From Nitrospiraceae bacterium (GTDB lineage Bacteria; Nitrospirota; Nitrospiria; Nitrospirales; UBA8639), in contig JACKFF010000006.1 of the NCBI GenBank assembly GCA_020632595.1, positions 213,078 through 277,077 on the forward strand: a stretch of DNA of 64,000 bases, written 5' to 3'. The notes below the pieces were generated by a model. It did not search any database, was not told the origin of the DNA, and saw only the letters and a list, made by a program, of their open reading frames with translations. A program made the position numbers and the translations under genes. Positions 37,404 to 46,697 of the stretch are shown one piece after another. Each line of letters opens with the position of its first letter. Within the stretch, counting starts at the first letter, position 1.

Positions 37404-39488
37404 TTAACGCGGCGCCTCCAGGAGAGCCAGAGCCCGCCTGCATACGTTCTCGACGGTGAAGCCATACTCTCGCATCACAATTTGGCCGGGGGCCGATGCG
37501 CCAAAATGATCCACTCCGAGCACATCGCCATGCTGGCCGACATAGCGAGACCAACCCTGTGTCACTCCGGCCTCTACCGCAAGTCTCGCACTAATCGCCG
37601 CCGGTAACACCGTGTTGCGGTATTCCGGTGGCTGGGCTTCGAACAGTTCCCAACTCGGCATCGAGACGAGGCGCACCTGGATCTTTTGTTCCAGTAGTTT
37701 CTGTTGCGCTTCCACGATTAGTGAGACTTCAGAGCCGCTGGCGATCAGAATCAGATCAGGATGCCCATTCGGGGAATCAGCCAGAATGTATCCGCCCTGC
37801 TGCAGGCCCTCCGTTGAGGAAAACCGTGTGCGGTCGAGCGTCGGCACAGATTGCCGTGTCAGGATCAAGGCCACAGGCCGGTCCCGAGTTTCAATTGCTA
37901 CGCGCCACGCCGCTGCCGTTTCGTTGGCATCGCCGGGACGGATAACGATCAGGTTGGGAATCGCCCGCAGACTGGCGACATGTTCCACAGATTGATGGGT
38001 TGGTCCGTCTTCACCCAGTGCAAGGCTGTCATGGGTGAACACATAGACTACATGTAACCCCATCAGCGCGGCGAGGCGAATCGGCGGTCGCATGTAATCG
38101 GAGAAGGTCAGAAACGTCGCTCCGAATGGGAGGGTGCCTCCATGTGTGGCCAGGCCGTTCATGATCGCACCCATTCCATGTTCGCGAACCCCGAACTGGA
38201 TGTTGCGGCCGGCATAACTCCATTCGCCGCCAGCGGATCCTTGCAGATCACCGACTGCCATGGAGGAATGCCCAAAGTTGCCTGCTTCGTTCAGTTCCGT
38301 GAAGGTGGACGGATTCAAGTCCGCCGAGCCACCGATCAGGCCAGGGAGTGTCCTGCTGATTGCGTCCATGATTTTTCCCGAGGCCATGCGGGTGGCCAGG
38401 CCTTTGCTATCGACGGGGAATTGCGGGATGTGCGCGTCCCAGCCTTGTGGTAATTCGCCTTTGATGAGTGAGCGAAGTTCGCGGGCAAGGTCCGGATATT
38501 GTTTTTCATATGCCGCAAAGGTTTCGTGCCATTTCGCTTCCGTTTGGCAACCCTGGTCAATGGCTTGTCGATAATGCTGCTCAACTGCACCCGGGACAAG
38601 AAATGGCGGGTCAATAGGCCAGCCGAGGTTCTGTTTCGTCAGTTTCACCTCCTCTTCGCCGAGCGGGGAGCCATGCGCGGCAAAGGTGTCTTGTTTGTGG
38701 GGAGAACCATACCCAATATGAGTCCGCACAAGGATCAGTGAGGGTCGGTCTGTGTCCTGACGTGCAGCATGGATGGCGTGGTCGATGGCGTTTACGTCGT
38801 TGCCGTCGTCGATCGTTTGCGTGTGCCAGCCATACGCCTCAAATCGTTGGGCGCGGTCTTCGGTGAACGTGAGCTGGGTGGATGCGGCGAGCGTGATCCG
38901 ATTATCGTCGTACAGATAGATCAGCTTGCCCAGCTTCAAATGACCCGCAAGCGACGCGGTTTCGGCCGCCACGCCTTCCATCAGGTCACCGTCGCTGACC
39001 AGCCCGTAGGTGTAATGATGAATAACCTCGAACCCGGGCCGATTGTAACGACCGGCAAGATACGCTTCGGCGATGGCCATGCCCACTCCATTGCCGAATC
39101 CCTGACCGAGCGGGCCTGTGGTGGTTTCCACGCCGGGAGTTATACCTCGCTCGGGATGACCCGGCGTGAGGCTGCCCCATTGGCGAAACTGTTTGATCTG
39201 TTCGAGCGGCAAATCATAGCCGGTGAGATAGAGCAAGCTGTACAGCAGCATCGATCCGTGGCCGGCCGACAGCACGAATCGGTCTCGATTGAACCAATGA
39301 GGATTGGAGGGGTTATGTTGAAGAAATCGTGTCCACAGGACATAGGCCATCGGGGCCGCGCCCAGGGGGAGGCCTGGGTGACCACTGTTGGCCTTTTGCA
39401 CCGCATCCACCGACAAAAAGCGAATCGTATTGATCGATAATTGCTCCAATTGGGACGAACTCAGAGTTGTTGAATGTGTAGTATTCAT
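37404..39488 (-). CDS. tkt: transketolase
   Basis: Thiamine-diphosphate enzyme moving two-carbon units between sugar phosphates. The 694-residue protein has the catalytic His in SGHPGLPLGAAPMAYVLW, the cofactor motif GDGDLMEG variant SDGDLMEGVAAE, and the REHGMGAIMNG Glu motif. The C-terminal domain includes LIASGSEVSLIVEAQ and MREYGFTVENV. Start: the ATG at 39488 behind AAGGA; the frame runs on upstream without support. First gene of the pentose-phosphate operon tkt-gnd-zwf. Transaldolase and Pgi are about 18 kb away on the same strand. Confidence 0.95.
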   Translation of the reverse strand: MNTTHSTTLSSSQLEQLSINTIRFLSVDAVQKANSGHPGLPLGAAPMAYVLWTRFLQHNPSNPHWFNRDRFVLSAGHGSMLLYSLLYLTGYDLPLEQIKQFRQWGSLTPGHPERGITPGVETTTGPLGQGFGNGVGMAIAEAYLAGRYNRPGFEVIHHYTYGLVSDGDLMEGVAAETASLAGHLKLGKLIYLYDDNRITLAASTQLTFTEDRAQRFEAYGWHTQTIDDGNDVNAIDHAIHAARQDTDRPSLILVRTHIGYGSPHKQDTFAAHGSPLGEEEVKLTKQNLGWPIDPPFLVPGAVEQHYRQAIDQGCQTEAKWHETFAAYEKQYPDLARELRSLIKGELPQGWDAHIPQFPVDSKGLATRMASGKIMDAISRTLPGLIGGSADLNPSTFTELNEAGNFGHSSMAVGDLQGSAGGEWSYAGRNIQFGVREHGMGAIMNGLATHGGTLPFGATFLTFSDYMRPPIRLAALMGLHVVYVFTHDSLALGEDGPTHQSVEHVASLRAIPNLIVIRPGDANETAAAWRVAIETRDRPVALILTRQSVPTLDRTRFSSTEGLQQGGYILADSPNGHPDLILIASGSEVSLIVEAQQKLLEQKIQVRLVSMPSWELFEAQPPEYRNTVLPAAISARLAVEAGVTQGWSRYVGQHGDVLGVDHFGASAPGQIVMREYGFTVENVCRRALALLEAPR

Positions 39489-39973
39489 CGTACGTTTTCC
39501 TTGCAGACTTCCTTTGGTGGCCCTACCTCCACGAATTCGTAAGGGAGCAGACCATCCGGTCAGGTGAGAGATTATTTTGATGTCTTTTTCTTCAGGGTCT
39601 TCTTTACCGATGTCTACCGGGTGCCTCGAGGTTGGAGTATTTCCAGGACATCTCAAAAAACCCCGATCAATAAGAGTGCTCCTGGCGGTCTTTCCATGAC
39701 AAGGGTGATTGCGTCAGGTGACCCGCGACAACTCAGCCGTTTTAATCCTTCCACTCTTTTGGATGCCCTCCTCATATTGAATATCCTCGTCCTTCATGCC
39801 TTGTCTTATTTAACCGATGATCAAACGGAAGATCAAATTCGTAACCGGCCGTGCCGCAATGGTTCTATGTGTCAATTTGAAGGACGGTTTTCATCAACTG
39901 ATATTCCAGACCAACCTCTCGTAAGGCAAATCGATCGATCTGATATGCTACCTATGTTCTGCCCGCAGGGGAG
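39489..39973. other. intergenic region between nirK and tkt
   Basis: About 485 bases without a supported gene. A plus-strand frame (39564-40010) runs antisense into the end of nirK, with no binding site or family features. The tkt promoter is expected here. I looked for an FNR-type palindrome and found none convincing. Confidence 0.4.
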
Positions 39974-41068
39974 TCAGTGCGCGGATGAGTGGTCCGCTCC
40001 ACCTTCGTGAAAAAGTTCAGGATGCGCAGGTCCTTCGACCTGGAGAAAGCCGAGCAGACCCTTCTCCATTCGGGACAGCGCATGATCCACGAGCAAATAC
40101 CGCCCCGGGACTTCCAACTTCAGTTCGATCATGGCGGCGCCTCCCGGCGGCACCAGGGCTGTCTGGACAGTGGTCAGCGGCGGGCTGGTTAGGGAAGCCA
40201 AATTGTACAGCCGGTCCAAGTGCTCCCCGATGATGTGGAAGGAAGAGATCAGATTGGGGCCGCCCACCCCGAAGAGGATGCGGATGGTTTCACCGACCTT
40301 CGCTTTCAAAGGCTGCTGTGTCGTAAGCGCTCCTACCGCCCCATTAAACACCAGATAGTCTGGTGTCTCGGCCAGCAGTTTGGTCCGACTCAATCTCTGT
40401 AGGCCGTATTCGCCGAACGGCCGGTCCGTGTACAGTTCTCCCTGCATGACATAAAACTCATGATCGACATGCGGAAGGCCTGCACCCGGCTCGACAAGAA
40501 TCATCCCATACATTCCGCTGGTGATATGTTCCGCCACCATCGCCGTCGCACAGTGGTACACAAACAAGCCTGGCTTGATGGCTTGAAATGTGACGGTTTT
40601 TTCCTGGCCGGGAGGCGCTTGAGTCAAAACCGATCCTCCACCCGGACCGGTGACAGCATGGAGATCAATCGAATGGGTCAATTGACTCGTCGAAAGATTC
40701 TTGAGGTGGAGTTCGACCGTATCGTTCACACGGATTCGGATCAAGGGACCGGGCACCTGTTTATTAAAAGTCATATAGGTATAGGTGGTGCCGTCAGCCA
40801 ATTGGCCTTCGATCTCATGAGCTTCCAGATCCACACGAACATGTTGAGGCGCGCGTTTCCCGATGGACGGGGGGAGGTCGTTCGGAGAATGTACAATGTT
40901 TGAGCCCTGGGTTGGAGATGATATGGTTGTTGCAGAGGCAGCGGGAGAACCGGCAGTCTCCGGACCTGTCGATGTGTTGCCAATTCCGGATTCCTGGTCA
41001 TCATTTGGGCAACCCCATAATAATGAGGCAGTCAGGAGAATGAGCGGCCAAAATTTTTGCATGTTCAT
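39974..41068 (-). CDS. nirK: copper nitrite reductase, AniA-like lipoprotein
   Basis: Reduces nitrite to nitric oxide. The 364-residue protein begins with a lipoprotein signal peptide (lipobox LLWGC, Cys20) and a 50-residue Ser/Thr-rich linker, so it should be tethered to a membrane, as is Neisseria AniA. All copper ligands are in place: type 1 copper His132, Cys173, His181 and Met186; type 2 copper His137, His172 and His329; plus the catalytic Asp135 and His278. The spacing YHCATAMVAEHITSGMYG is of the AniA class. GGGGGAG precedes the ATG. It lies 36 bases after the cytochrome b/c gene on the same strand, so the bc complex is the probable electron source. Confidence 0.93.
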   Translation of the reverse strand: MNMQKFWPLILLTASLLWGCPNDDQESGIGNTSTGPETAGSPAASATTISSPTQGSNIVHSPNDLPPSIGKRAPQHVRVDLEAHEIEGQLADGTTYTYMTFNKQVPGPLIRIRVNDTVELHLKNLSTSQLTHSIDLHAVTGPGGGSVLTQAPPGQEKTVTFQAIKPGLFVYHCATAMVAEHITSGMYGMILVEPGAGLPHVDHEFYVMQGELYTDRPFGEYGLQRLSRTKLLAETPDYLVFNGAVGALTTQQPLKAKVGETIRILFGVGGPNLISSFHIIGEHLDRLYNLASLTSPPLTTVQTALVPPGGAAMIELKLEVPGRYLLVDHALSRMEKGLLGFLQVEGPAHPELFHEGGADHSSAH

Positions 41069-41104
41069 GATGCATCTCCCCCTCTTGGGCTCATCGTGGT
41101 GTGC

Positions 41105-42451
41105 TCAACGCACGCCCGGTGCGGTCTTTGTTCCGCTTTTCAGAGTCAGTAAGTAGCTAATCAGGTCGTTCAGATCCTTTTCGTCCAATGGGAAGGCCGG
41201 CATGATGGAACCCGGAGAGACGGATTGGGGGTCGCGCAAGTGCCGCATGTGCCACTGACGATCAGGGCGTTGATCCGCCACATAGGAGAGGTCCGGTCCG
41301 ACCTTTCCGCCTTCTCCGTGAATCCGGTGACAGGCCATGCAGTGGTGTTGGGCAAACAAGACCTTCCCCCGAGCGACCGAGGGATCTGTTTTGGGGGTTG
41401 TGTGTAAACCCCACAGCGAGACTCCCAATAGTGAGAACACCAGGAGTAAAAAAGCTCCTCCCGCCGCCAGAGCCATCGGTCGGGAACTCGGTTGCCGCTC
41501 CGGGGTGCGGTCGAGGAACGGCCACAGCAGCAGTCCCAAGATGAAGAGTCCCGGCAGCACCCACGTCGCAAGCGGTTCCAACGGCCCGGACATATATTTC
41601 AACAACTGATAGAAAAAGAGGAAATACCATTCGGGGACCGGGGTAAATGTGTGGTCGGCGGGATCGGCACGATCAGCCAGAGGGAACTCCACTGTTAAGG
41701 CCAATAGGGCGACCGTGAGAAATACGCCCAGCATCACGATTGCGTCCATATAGACCTGTCGTGGATAAAACGCTTCGCTCCGTTGTCTGGCTTGTTCAAT
41801 GTTCCACGGACCGGCCGGACCGACACGGCGCAAGATGAACAGGTGCAAGACGATGCCGAAGATTATAAAGAAAGGTAAGAATAACGTGTGGATGGCAAAA
41901 AACCTGGAGAGCGTGAGCGCCCCAAGGGTGTCTCCCCCTCGCAGCACACGCACAAGCACATCGCCGATCAACGGGATGGAGGCGACCATATTGGTTCCGA
42001 CCTGTGTCGCCCAATAGGCGTTCTGATCCCAGGGCAAGAGATACCCGGTAAATCCAAACCCCATCATCAGGAGCAATAAACCCACCCCCACTACCCACAT
42101 CAGTTCGCGGGGCCGCTTATACGCGCCATAGAGATAGACTTGCAGCAGGTGAAGCCCGATTGCCACCATCACCGCCGACGCGCCCCAATGGTGCAGCCCC
42201 CGGACGAACCAGCCAAACGACACCTCATGCTGAATGAACTGCACGGTGTCATAAGCGGTATCCGGGGAGGGAACGTAATACAGAGCTAAAAACATTCCCG
42301 TTGTGGCCTGGAGGCAGAAGAGAAAGAGGGTGGCCGAACCAAAGACATAAATCCAGCTTGCCCCGCCGGGAATGGGTTCATCCAGAAGAGTACGTTCCAG
42401 AGGCTTGAGCTTCAGTCGATCGTCGAACCACTTATAGAGCTTGCCTGCCAT
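41105..42451 (-). CDS. cytochrome b with fused C-terminal cytochrome c domain
   Basis: Core subunit of a bc-type quinol-cytochrome c oxidoreductase. Residues about 30-340 are a cytochrome b with four heme-ligand histidines (His87 or 88, His101, His188, His203) and PEWY at 273-276 for quinol oxidation. After the last helix a class I cytochrome c domain follows, with CMACH at 371-375 and a distal Met in GSIMPAF. The fused b/c layout resembles the subunit IV plus c arrangement of Gram-positive and Nitrospira-type complexes, and removes the need for a separate cytochrome c1 gene. It stands between the Rieske gene and nirK. Confidence 0.92.
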   Translation of the reverse strand: MAGKLYKWFDDRLKLKPLERTLLDEPIPGGASWIYVFGSATLFLFCLQATTGMFLALYYVPSPDTAYDTVQFIQHEVSFGWFVRGLHHWGASAVMVAIGLHLLQVYLYGAYKRPRELMWVVGVGLLLLMMGFGFTGYLLPWDQNAYWATQVGTNMVASIPLIGDVLVRVLRGGDTLGALTLSRFFAIHTLFLPFFIIFGIVLHLFILRRVGPAGPWNIEQARQRSEAFYPRQVYMDAIVMLGVFLTVALLALTVEFPLADRADPADHTFTPVPEWYFLFFYQLLKYMSGPLEPLATWVLPGLFILGLLLWPFLDRTPERQPSSRPMALAAGGAFLLLVFSLLGVSLWGLHTTPKTDPSVARGKVLFAQHHCMACHRIHGEGGKVGPDLSYVADQRPDRQWHMRHLRDPQSVSPGSIMPAFPLDEKDLNDLISYLLTLKSGTKTAPGVR

Positions 42452-42538
42452 TGGTTCCCTCCTTTCTGGGTTTCGTCCGTTTGGGAATCGTGACGCAATG
42501 GCCTGACCTCATGCTGCCAAAAACTTTGTCAGCCTCCG

Positions 42539-43099
42539 TTACAATTCGACCGGATGGTCGAGACCCGACTTGAACTGCTTATAGATCACCATCAGGTTTC
42601 CCTGCTCCACTTTGGACGGCAACACATCCAACGACCGGGGCGCCGGTCCGGCCAAGACCTTGCCGGTCACGTCATAGACGCTGCCGTGGCAGGGACATTT
42701 GAATGCCTTGGCTCCTGCATCCCATCGAAACCCGCAGCCTAAATGGGGACATATGGGGGAGAAAACGACAATCTCGCCTGCCGGTTGCTTCACCGCCCAA
42801 ATCGCTTTTTTCGCCTTAATCGTCCGCCACCCATCCTTGATGGTGCTGGCATACTCCAATTCTTCCGGTTCCCCCGTTCGCAATTCACCTGTCGGTCCGA
42901 CCTCGGCCCACGAGTCCTTTCGGCGTTTCAGGGCAGGGGAGATCACATAGCTGGTCAAGGGAAACGCCAGGCCCAAACTGATCACACTCATGGCAGCCCC
43001 GATCATCCAGGAAAAAAAACTGCGCCGCGTACCCTGCGGTGGTGATTCCCTCGGGGAAGAGAGATTGTCCGGGTCATAGGGCGGGCTTGGGGATGTCAT
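42539..43099 (-). CDS. Rieske iron-sulfur protein of the bc complex
   Basis: The 186-residue protein has a twin-arginine-type leader (TRRSFFSW) followed by one transmembrane helix (about 30-55). The Rieske domain carries CPHLGC (Cys117, His119, Cys122) and CPCHGS (Cys135, Cys137, His138), that is the 2Fe-2S ligands and the stabilising disulfide. It accepts electrons from quinol and hands them to the c-type heme. First gene of the operon Rieske > cytochrome b/c > nirK. No cytochrome c1 gene is adjacent. Confidence 0.94.
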   Translation of the reverse strand: MTSPSPPYDPDNLSSPRESPPQGTRRSFFSWMIGAAMSVISLGLAFPLTSYVISPALKRRKDSWAEVGPTGELRTGEPEELEYASTIKDGWRTIKAKKAIWAVKQPAGEIVVFSPICPHLGCGFRWDAGAKAFKCPCHGSVYDVTGKVLAGPAPRSLDVLPSKVEQGNLMVIYKQFKSGLDHPVEL

Positions 43100-43264
43100 T
43101 TCTGCAACCTCCTTTCATTCGTGTCTTTACCAACTCATGTTCACTTGCCATGCAGGATTTCGTCTGTGCGCAACTCACCCGCTGGGCTCACTGATTCTGT
43201 TCATGTCTCCTGAATACATCCTCATCCTGGTTTAGCGACTTCTGCAACTATTCGATTTTCCCTG

Positions 43265-43702
43265 CTATGCCATGATCTTCAAATTCCCCCGACCAGCCGA
43301 GGATGGGTTGACCCGACTGCTCGGGGCCAGGGCTCTTTCCCAGTCAACGTAGGGGGTAACGAACCTGTTCTTTCGCATGGCACCACGCCGGGTCGTGTCC
43401 TGATGAAAGGGCCACTGGTAGGCATCCTCTCTGTGCAGATGCATGTTCTTCGCCCCGTTTGCTATCAGCAAGCGGGCGATTGCCGCTGCCCTAAAACAAC
43501 TATCGGGGAAGATGGGCCATCCAATACGCAATACAAATAGCTTCTTCATATTGACAATGGTGAGGGACGGGGCCCACGAGTCGTTGGCGCGATGCGCGTT
43601 GACTAAAACCTCGGGTTTGCTCTTTAAATAGTTTCTGACCATTTCAACATTTGCCTTGATCCATGATCCCACACTCATGGCGACTATCACCGGTTTCCCC
43701 AT
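43265..43702 (-). CDS. conserved-looking hypothetical protein
   Basis: A 145-residue protein I cannot place. The composition is protein-like, with SVGSWIKANVEMVRNYLKSK, LFVLRIGWPIFPDSCFRAAA and IARLLIANGAKNMHLHRED, then a basic C-terminal tail. The frame is open for 13 codons upstream of the ATG to a TAG, with no ribosome-binding site in front, so either the start is elsewhere or the gene is damaged. It lies between the bc-nirK operon and the CBS gene, all on the minus strand. Confidence 0.4.
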   Translation of the reverse strand: MGKPVIVAMSVGSWIKANVEMVRNYLKSKPEVLVNAHRANDSWAPSLTIVNMKKLFVLRIGWPIFPDSCFRAAAIARLLIANGAKNMHLHREDAYQWPFHQDTTRRGAMRKNRFVTPYVDWERALAPSSRVNPSSAGRGNLKIMA

Positions 43703-44355
43703 CTTGACGCGTTCGTGAAATTCGCATGGGAGAACGCCCTACCTCCCACTCGCGAAGAAGGACATGTGAAGGGTAGGATGAATCACCTTAACGTGACGAC
43801 ATAAGCCAACTTCTCCAAACTTCGGATTCTTGAAAATATTTCCAGGCAGGGCCCCGGGTTTTGATGCATGCCTTCGAACACGTTCTCATCACGTTCTTTC
43901 TCATGCAGCGCGAAAAAGCTGTCGCTTCCGAATTCCCGAATACATGATGGGTGGCCGTTTTTCATTGATGATGAGCATTAATCGTTTTCGTTGAAGGTGT
44001 TGCTTGGGACCTTGAGTAGAGTGCGACAGATCCTCCAAAACCTCAACCTGGCTGAGTGGAGCCAAAATGTGTTGGGACAAATGAAACACGTGAGTTTCAA
44101 TGGAAAGAAGGACTAATTGGGGGGCATTTGGTCACTTGGGCCTTCAAATCCGCGGCATCCAGAAAATCCACGGTGATGGCCACTTCTGGATTAACCCACT
44201 GCCGGATGATTTTCTCTTTTATCTCGTTTGTCATGCCGGTCCCTCATTTCGTTCCCAATGAGGCCCATGGCCGTGTTCTTCTCCTTGAGCCGCTTCGATT
44301 GGGAAGAAAAGCCCCTCGCCTAAGACTTCCAGCCTCCCCAATGTGAAATAAATGG
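43703..44355. other. gene-poor stretch with one small ORF
   Basis: The only candidate with a binding site is the 45-residue ORF at 44097-44234. Frames at 43783-43965 and 43901-44089 look partly protein-like but lack starts. This may be an eroded gene. Confidence 0.35.
44097..44234 (-). CDS. small ORF, possibly truncated
   Basis: A 45-residue frame starting at an ATG six bases after GAGGG. The peptide (MTNEIKEKIIRQWVNPEVAI ...) is acidic at the N-terminus, faintly like the start of BolA/IbaG proteins, and ends early in a Pro/Ser tail. It may be a real short protein or the stump of a longer gene. No firm family. Confidence 0.3.
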   Translation of the reverse strand: MTNEIKEKIIRQWVNPEVAITVDFLDAADLKAQVTKCPPISPSFH

Positions 44356-44775
44356 TTATTCCTCATCAATGCCCAAATCCACGCCAAGATACCCTCGCAG
44401 AAGATCATGACGGGTAAAGGTTTTCCTGATAACCCCATTTTCTTCGACACACAGATTCAGGAGTTTCTTCTCTTTCATTATTCCAATTGCCTCTTTAATG
44501 GTCGTGTCATTGTGGATGAGATAGGGCTCTTTTGACATAATTTGTTGAGTGGTGACCTTTCTGAGGTCCTGCGAATGATCCAGGGCTTTCAATAGATCAA
44601 ATTCACTGACAAACCCCAAATATTTTCCGGCCTTATCTAACACAGGTCCCCCCGACAAATGGGAAGACAACAGGGCAATGGCCACCTCCATGCATGTCGT
44701 TCCCACACCAAACTGTAAGGGATTGGTGTGGATGAGCTGACCAACAGAAGTGAAATGTGGTTGTGACTGATCCAT
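44356..44775 (-). CDS. CBS-domain protein
   Basis: A 139-residue protein made of two CBS repeats (Bateman module). The first spans about 8-67 (CMEVAIALLSSHLSGGPVLD and GFVSEFDLLKAL) and the second about 74-135 (IMSKEPYLIHNDTTIKEAI). No other domain is present. AAGGAGG four bases before the ATG supports the start. It probably senses a nucleotide and regulates a partner. It opens the group of small stress-type genes that extends to 48 kb. Confidence 0.88.
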   Translation of the reverse strand: MDQSQPHFTSVGQLIHTNPLQFGVGTTCMEVAIALLSSHLSGGPVLDKAGKYLGFVSEFDLLKALDHSQDLRKVTTQQIMSKEPYLIHNDTTIKEAIGIMKEKKLLNLCVEENGVIRKTFTRHDLLRGYLGVDLGIDEE

Positions 44776-44981
44776 GGTTCCTCCTTAAGTGAGTTAGGAA
44801 TAAAAACGACATTCCGGTTGTAACAAAATGACCCGTGAACTCAGCTCTAAAGGCCAATGCGGAAAGGGCCTTTACCTCTCTGAAAAGTCAACCCTTGTTG
44901 TTTAGTATCCACCAACATGTCCTCGAAGATTCACAAGAAACGAACGATTACGGTCGAGCTGGGAATGTTCTGCCCATTCCA

Positions 44982-45593
44982 CTAGTTATGCACAATTTGA
45001 TGCCGTTCTTCTGACCATTGAGCCAAGGTATGTAATAGCGTCCCTTCATTTCCAAACGTGGCATCAATCAGAATGTTTTCCTTATTGAGGAGAAAGACGG
45101 CTGGAACTCCTACTGGAATGTTCATGACGGTATGGCGCGTCTTTTCATCCACCTCGTACGCTTCATTGGTCCCTCTTTCAGTCTGAATGACGGCCCACTG
45201 TCGGTCGCCCATGAGGGGTTGAATCAGGTGCCCCTTCAGGGCTCTGTCCCATCCCGGATAATCCGCTTTAAAAAAATCGATAAGCTGGTCCTGATCGCTG
45301 ACGACGATCTTCAGTGTATCGCCTTGCTGGATGGACGTAATCCCTTTTTTCGCCGCAGCTCTCAAGGACAGAAACAATGGCTCCGGGTATCCAATATTGA
45401 CTTGAATAACATCCGACTTGATGTGTTGGACGGTGCCAAGGATGATCTGTTCACCGGGCAACAACAGCCCCCGAGCGATCTGTGCCTGCTGGCCGGATTC
45501 GCTTAACGCCAGTGATGGGGGGATTGAGCGCAAGGCGCATACGAGAAATGCCATCAAAACAAATAATCCAAAAGGCTTCTTGTTCTGAATCAT
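44982..45593 (-). CDS. exported protein of unknown function
   Basis: A 203-residue protein with a signal peptide (about 1-29, LVCALRSIPPSLA). The mature part carries ILGTVQHIKSDVIQVNIGYP, which has the look of a small beta-barrel (OB or SH3-like), and a C-terminal part with VPAVFLLNKENILIDATFG. The ATG at 45593 follows AAGGA by seven bases; the longer frame adds a basic stretch with no support. No family is recognised. It shares orientation and a short spacing with the BON and YfdX-like genes, suggesting an envelope role. Confidence 0.62.
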   Translation of the reverse strand: MIQNKKPFGLFVLMAFLVCALRSIPPSLALSESGQQAQIARGLLLPGEQIILGTVQHIKSDVIQVNIGYPEPLFLSLRAAAKKGITSIQQGDTLKIVVSDQDQLIDFFKADYPGWDRALKGHLIQPLMGDRQWAVIQTERGTNEAYEVDEKTRHTVMNIPVGVPAVFLLNKENILIDATFGNEGTLLHTLAQWSEERHQIVHN

Positions 45594-45819
45594 GTTGATT
45601 CCTTTCCTTCTTCTCACGTTCATCCGTACCAATGCGGTGAGGGAAAACCCCTGGTATGGAATTGTTAGTCCTCATCAACCAAGACAGATGAGTTAGCTTC
45701 GTAAGCGCTCATTTTGAGGGAGAAAGAGGAAGATCGGTCTTCCTGCATTTCTTCTGGTGATTCGCATCTGTCGGTCCCTTCGATATCGACACGAACCCTT
45801 CATCCTACGCAGATGATCT

Positions 45820-46425
45820 CTAGTCTCTTTTCGTCACGAATTCCGTTCCGTCCCAAAGGGGGAGCATCCTGACATGAATGGCATTGATAACCTTTTTAAT
45901 GCCCGACACTGATTCCGCCGCTTTCCCGGCTGCGGCTTTTTGGGGCTTTGTTTCAACCATGCCGGATAGGGTTACGACTCCATCTTTCGCATGGATGTGC
46001 AGCGTGTTCGTGTGTTGGGTGAGGACGTCCACACCCCGCAACGAGTTCCACACCGCGTTCTGGAGATGATGATTTTTCGAGCGGGATGGAGAGACGATCT
46101 TTCGGTCGGTGACCCCAACGACCCTTTTGAAGGAAGTGGCTATACCAGGAGAATGGCCGTTGGGTTTTTCCGTCTTGGTGTTCCCGTAAGAGGCCACATG
46201 TCTATGACACGCTTCGATATTGACTAGCTCTGAATGCAGTTGCTCTTCCATCCGGAGATGCTTCTTGACAGTCTGTTTGACAGGCTCGTGGTGTCGCGTA
46301 TGATCGATGGCCCCTTCTGTGGACGAAAACGCAGGTGCGGTCTTCTCTCCGGCAAAATCCATCGGGCCTGATAAGCACACGATCGCATCCAAATGAGACT
46401 TTAAAATATATATTCCTTTCACCAT
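45820..46425 (-). CDS. BON-domain protein
   Basis: A 201-residue protein with a C-terminal BON domain (about 120-190: LQNAVWNSLRGVDV, GVVTLSGMVETKPQKAAAGK, VINAIHV) of the OsmY type that associates with phospholipid. The N-terminal 110 residues are His/Lys-rich with no family match and no clear signal peptide. AAGGAGG six bases before the ATG supports the start. OsmY-like proteins are induced by osmotic stress, in line with the potassium, trehalose and MscS genes downstream in the window. Confidence 0.75.
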   Translation of the reverse strand: MVKGIYILKSHLDAIVCLSGPMDFAGEKTAPAFSSTEGAIDHTRHHEPVKQTVKKHLRMEEQLHSELVNIEACHRHVASYGNTKTEKPNGHSPGIATSFKRVVGVTDRKIVSPSRSKNHHLQNAVWNSLRGVDVLTQHTNTLHIHAKDGVVTLSGMVETKPQKAAAGKAAESVSGIKKVINAIHVRMLPLWDGTEFVTKRD

Positions 46426-46697
46426 GATGACCCTCCTTTCTGTTGTGTCCTCTGAAGGAATGCTTGAGATGCTTGTCCTGATCGTAAAGGGTTCAGGTTA
46501 ATGTGCATTTCCTCCGTAGAACGTCAAGGAATCGTATTTGCGAAGGTGCGCTTGGCTATTATTTCGTGTTTCCGGCGTTTTGGCCGTGTGCCACTGTTGA
46601 CACTGCTGGTGCGTTCGTTTCAAGTGCTCCGTGATTTTCCTTTATCTTCTTCGCTCTGCATGTGACCGCGTAGGGAGTTTCCGTGATGAGCATGGTT

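Noticed and set aside
39564..40010. Plus-strand ORF of 148 residues beside nirK
   Set aside because: Overlaps the end of nirK in antisense and lacks a start signal.
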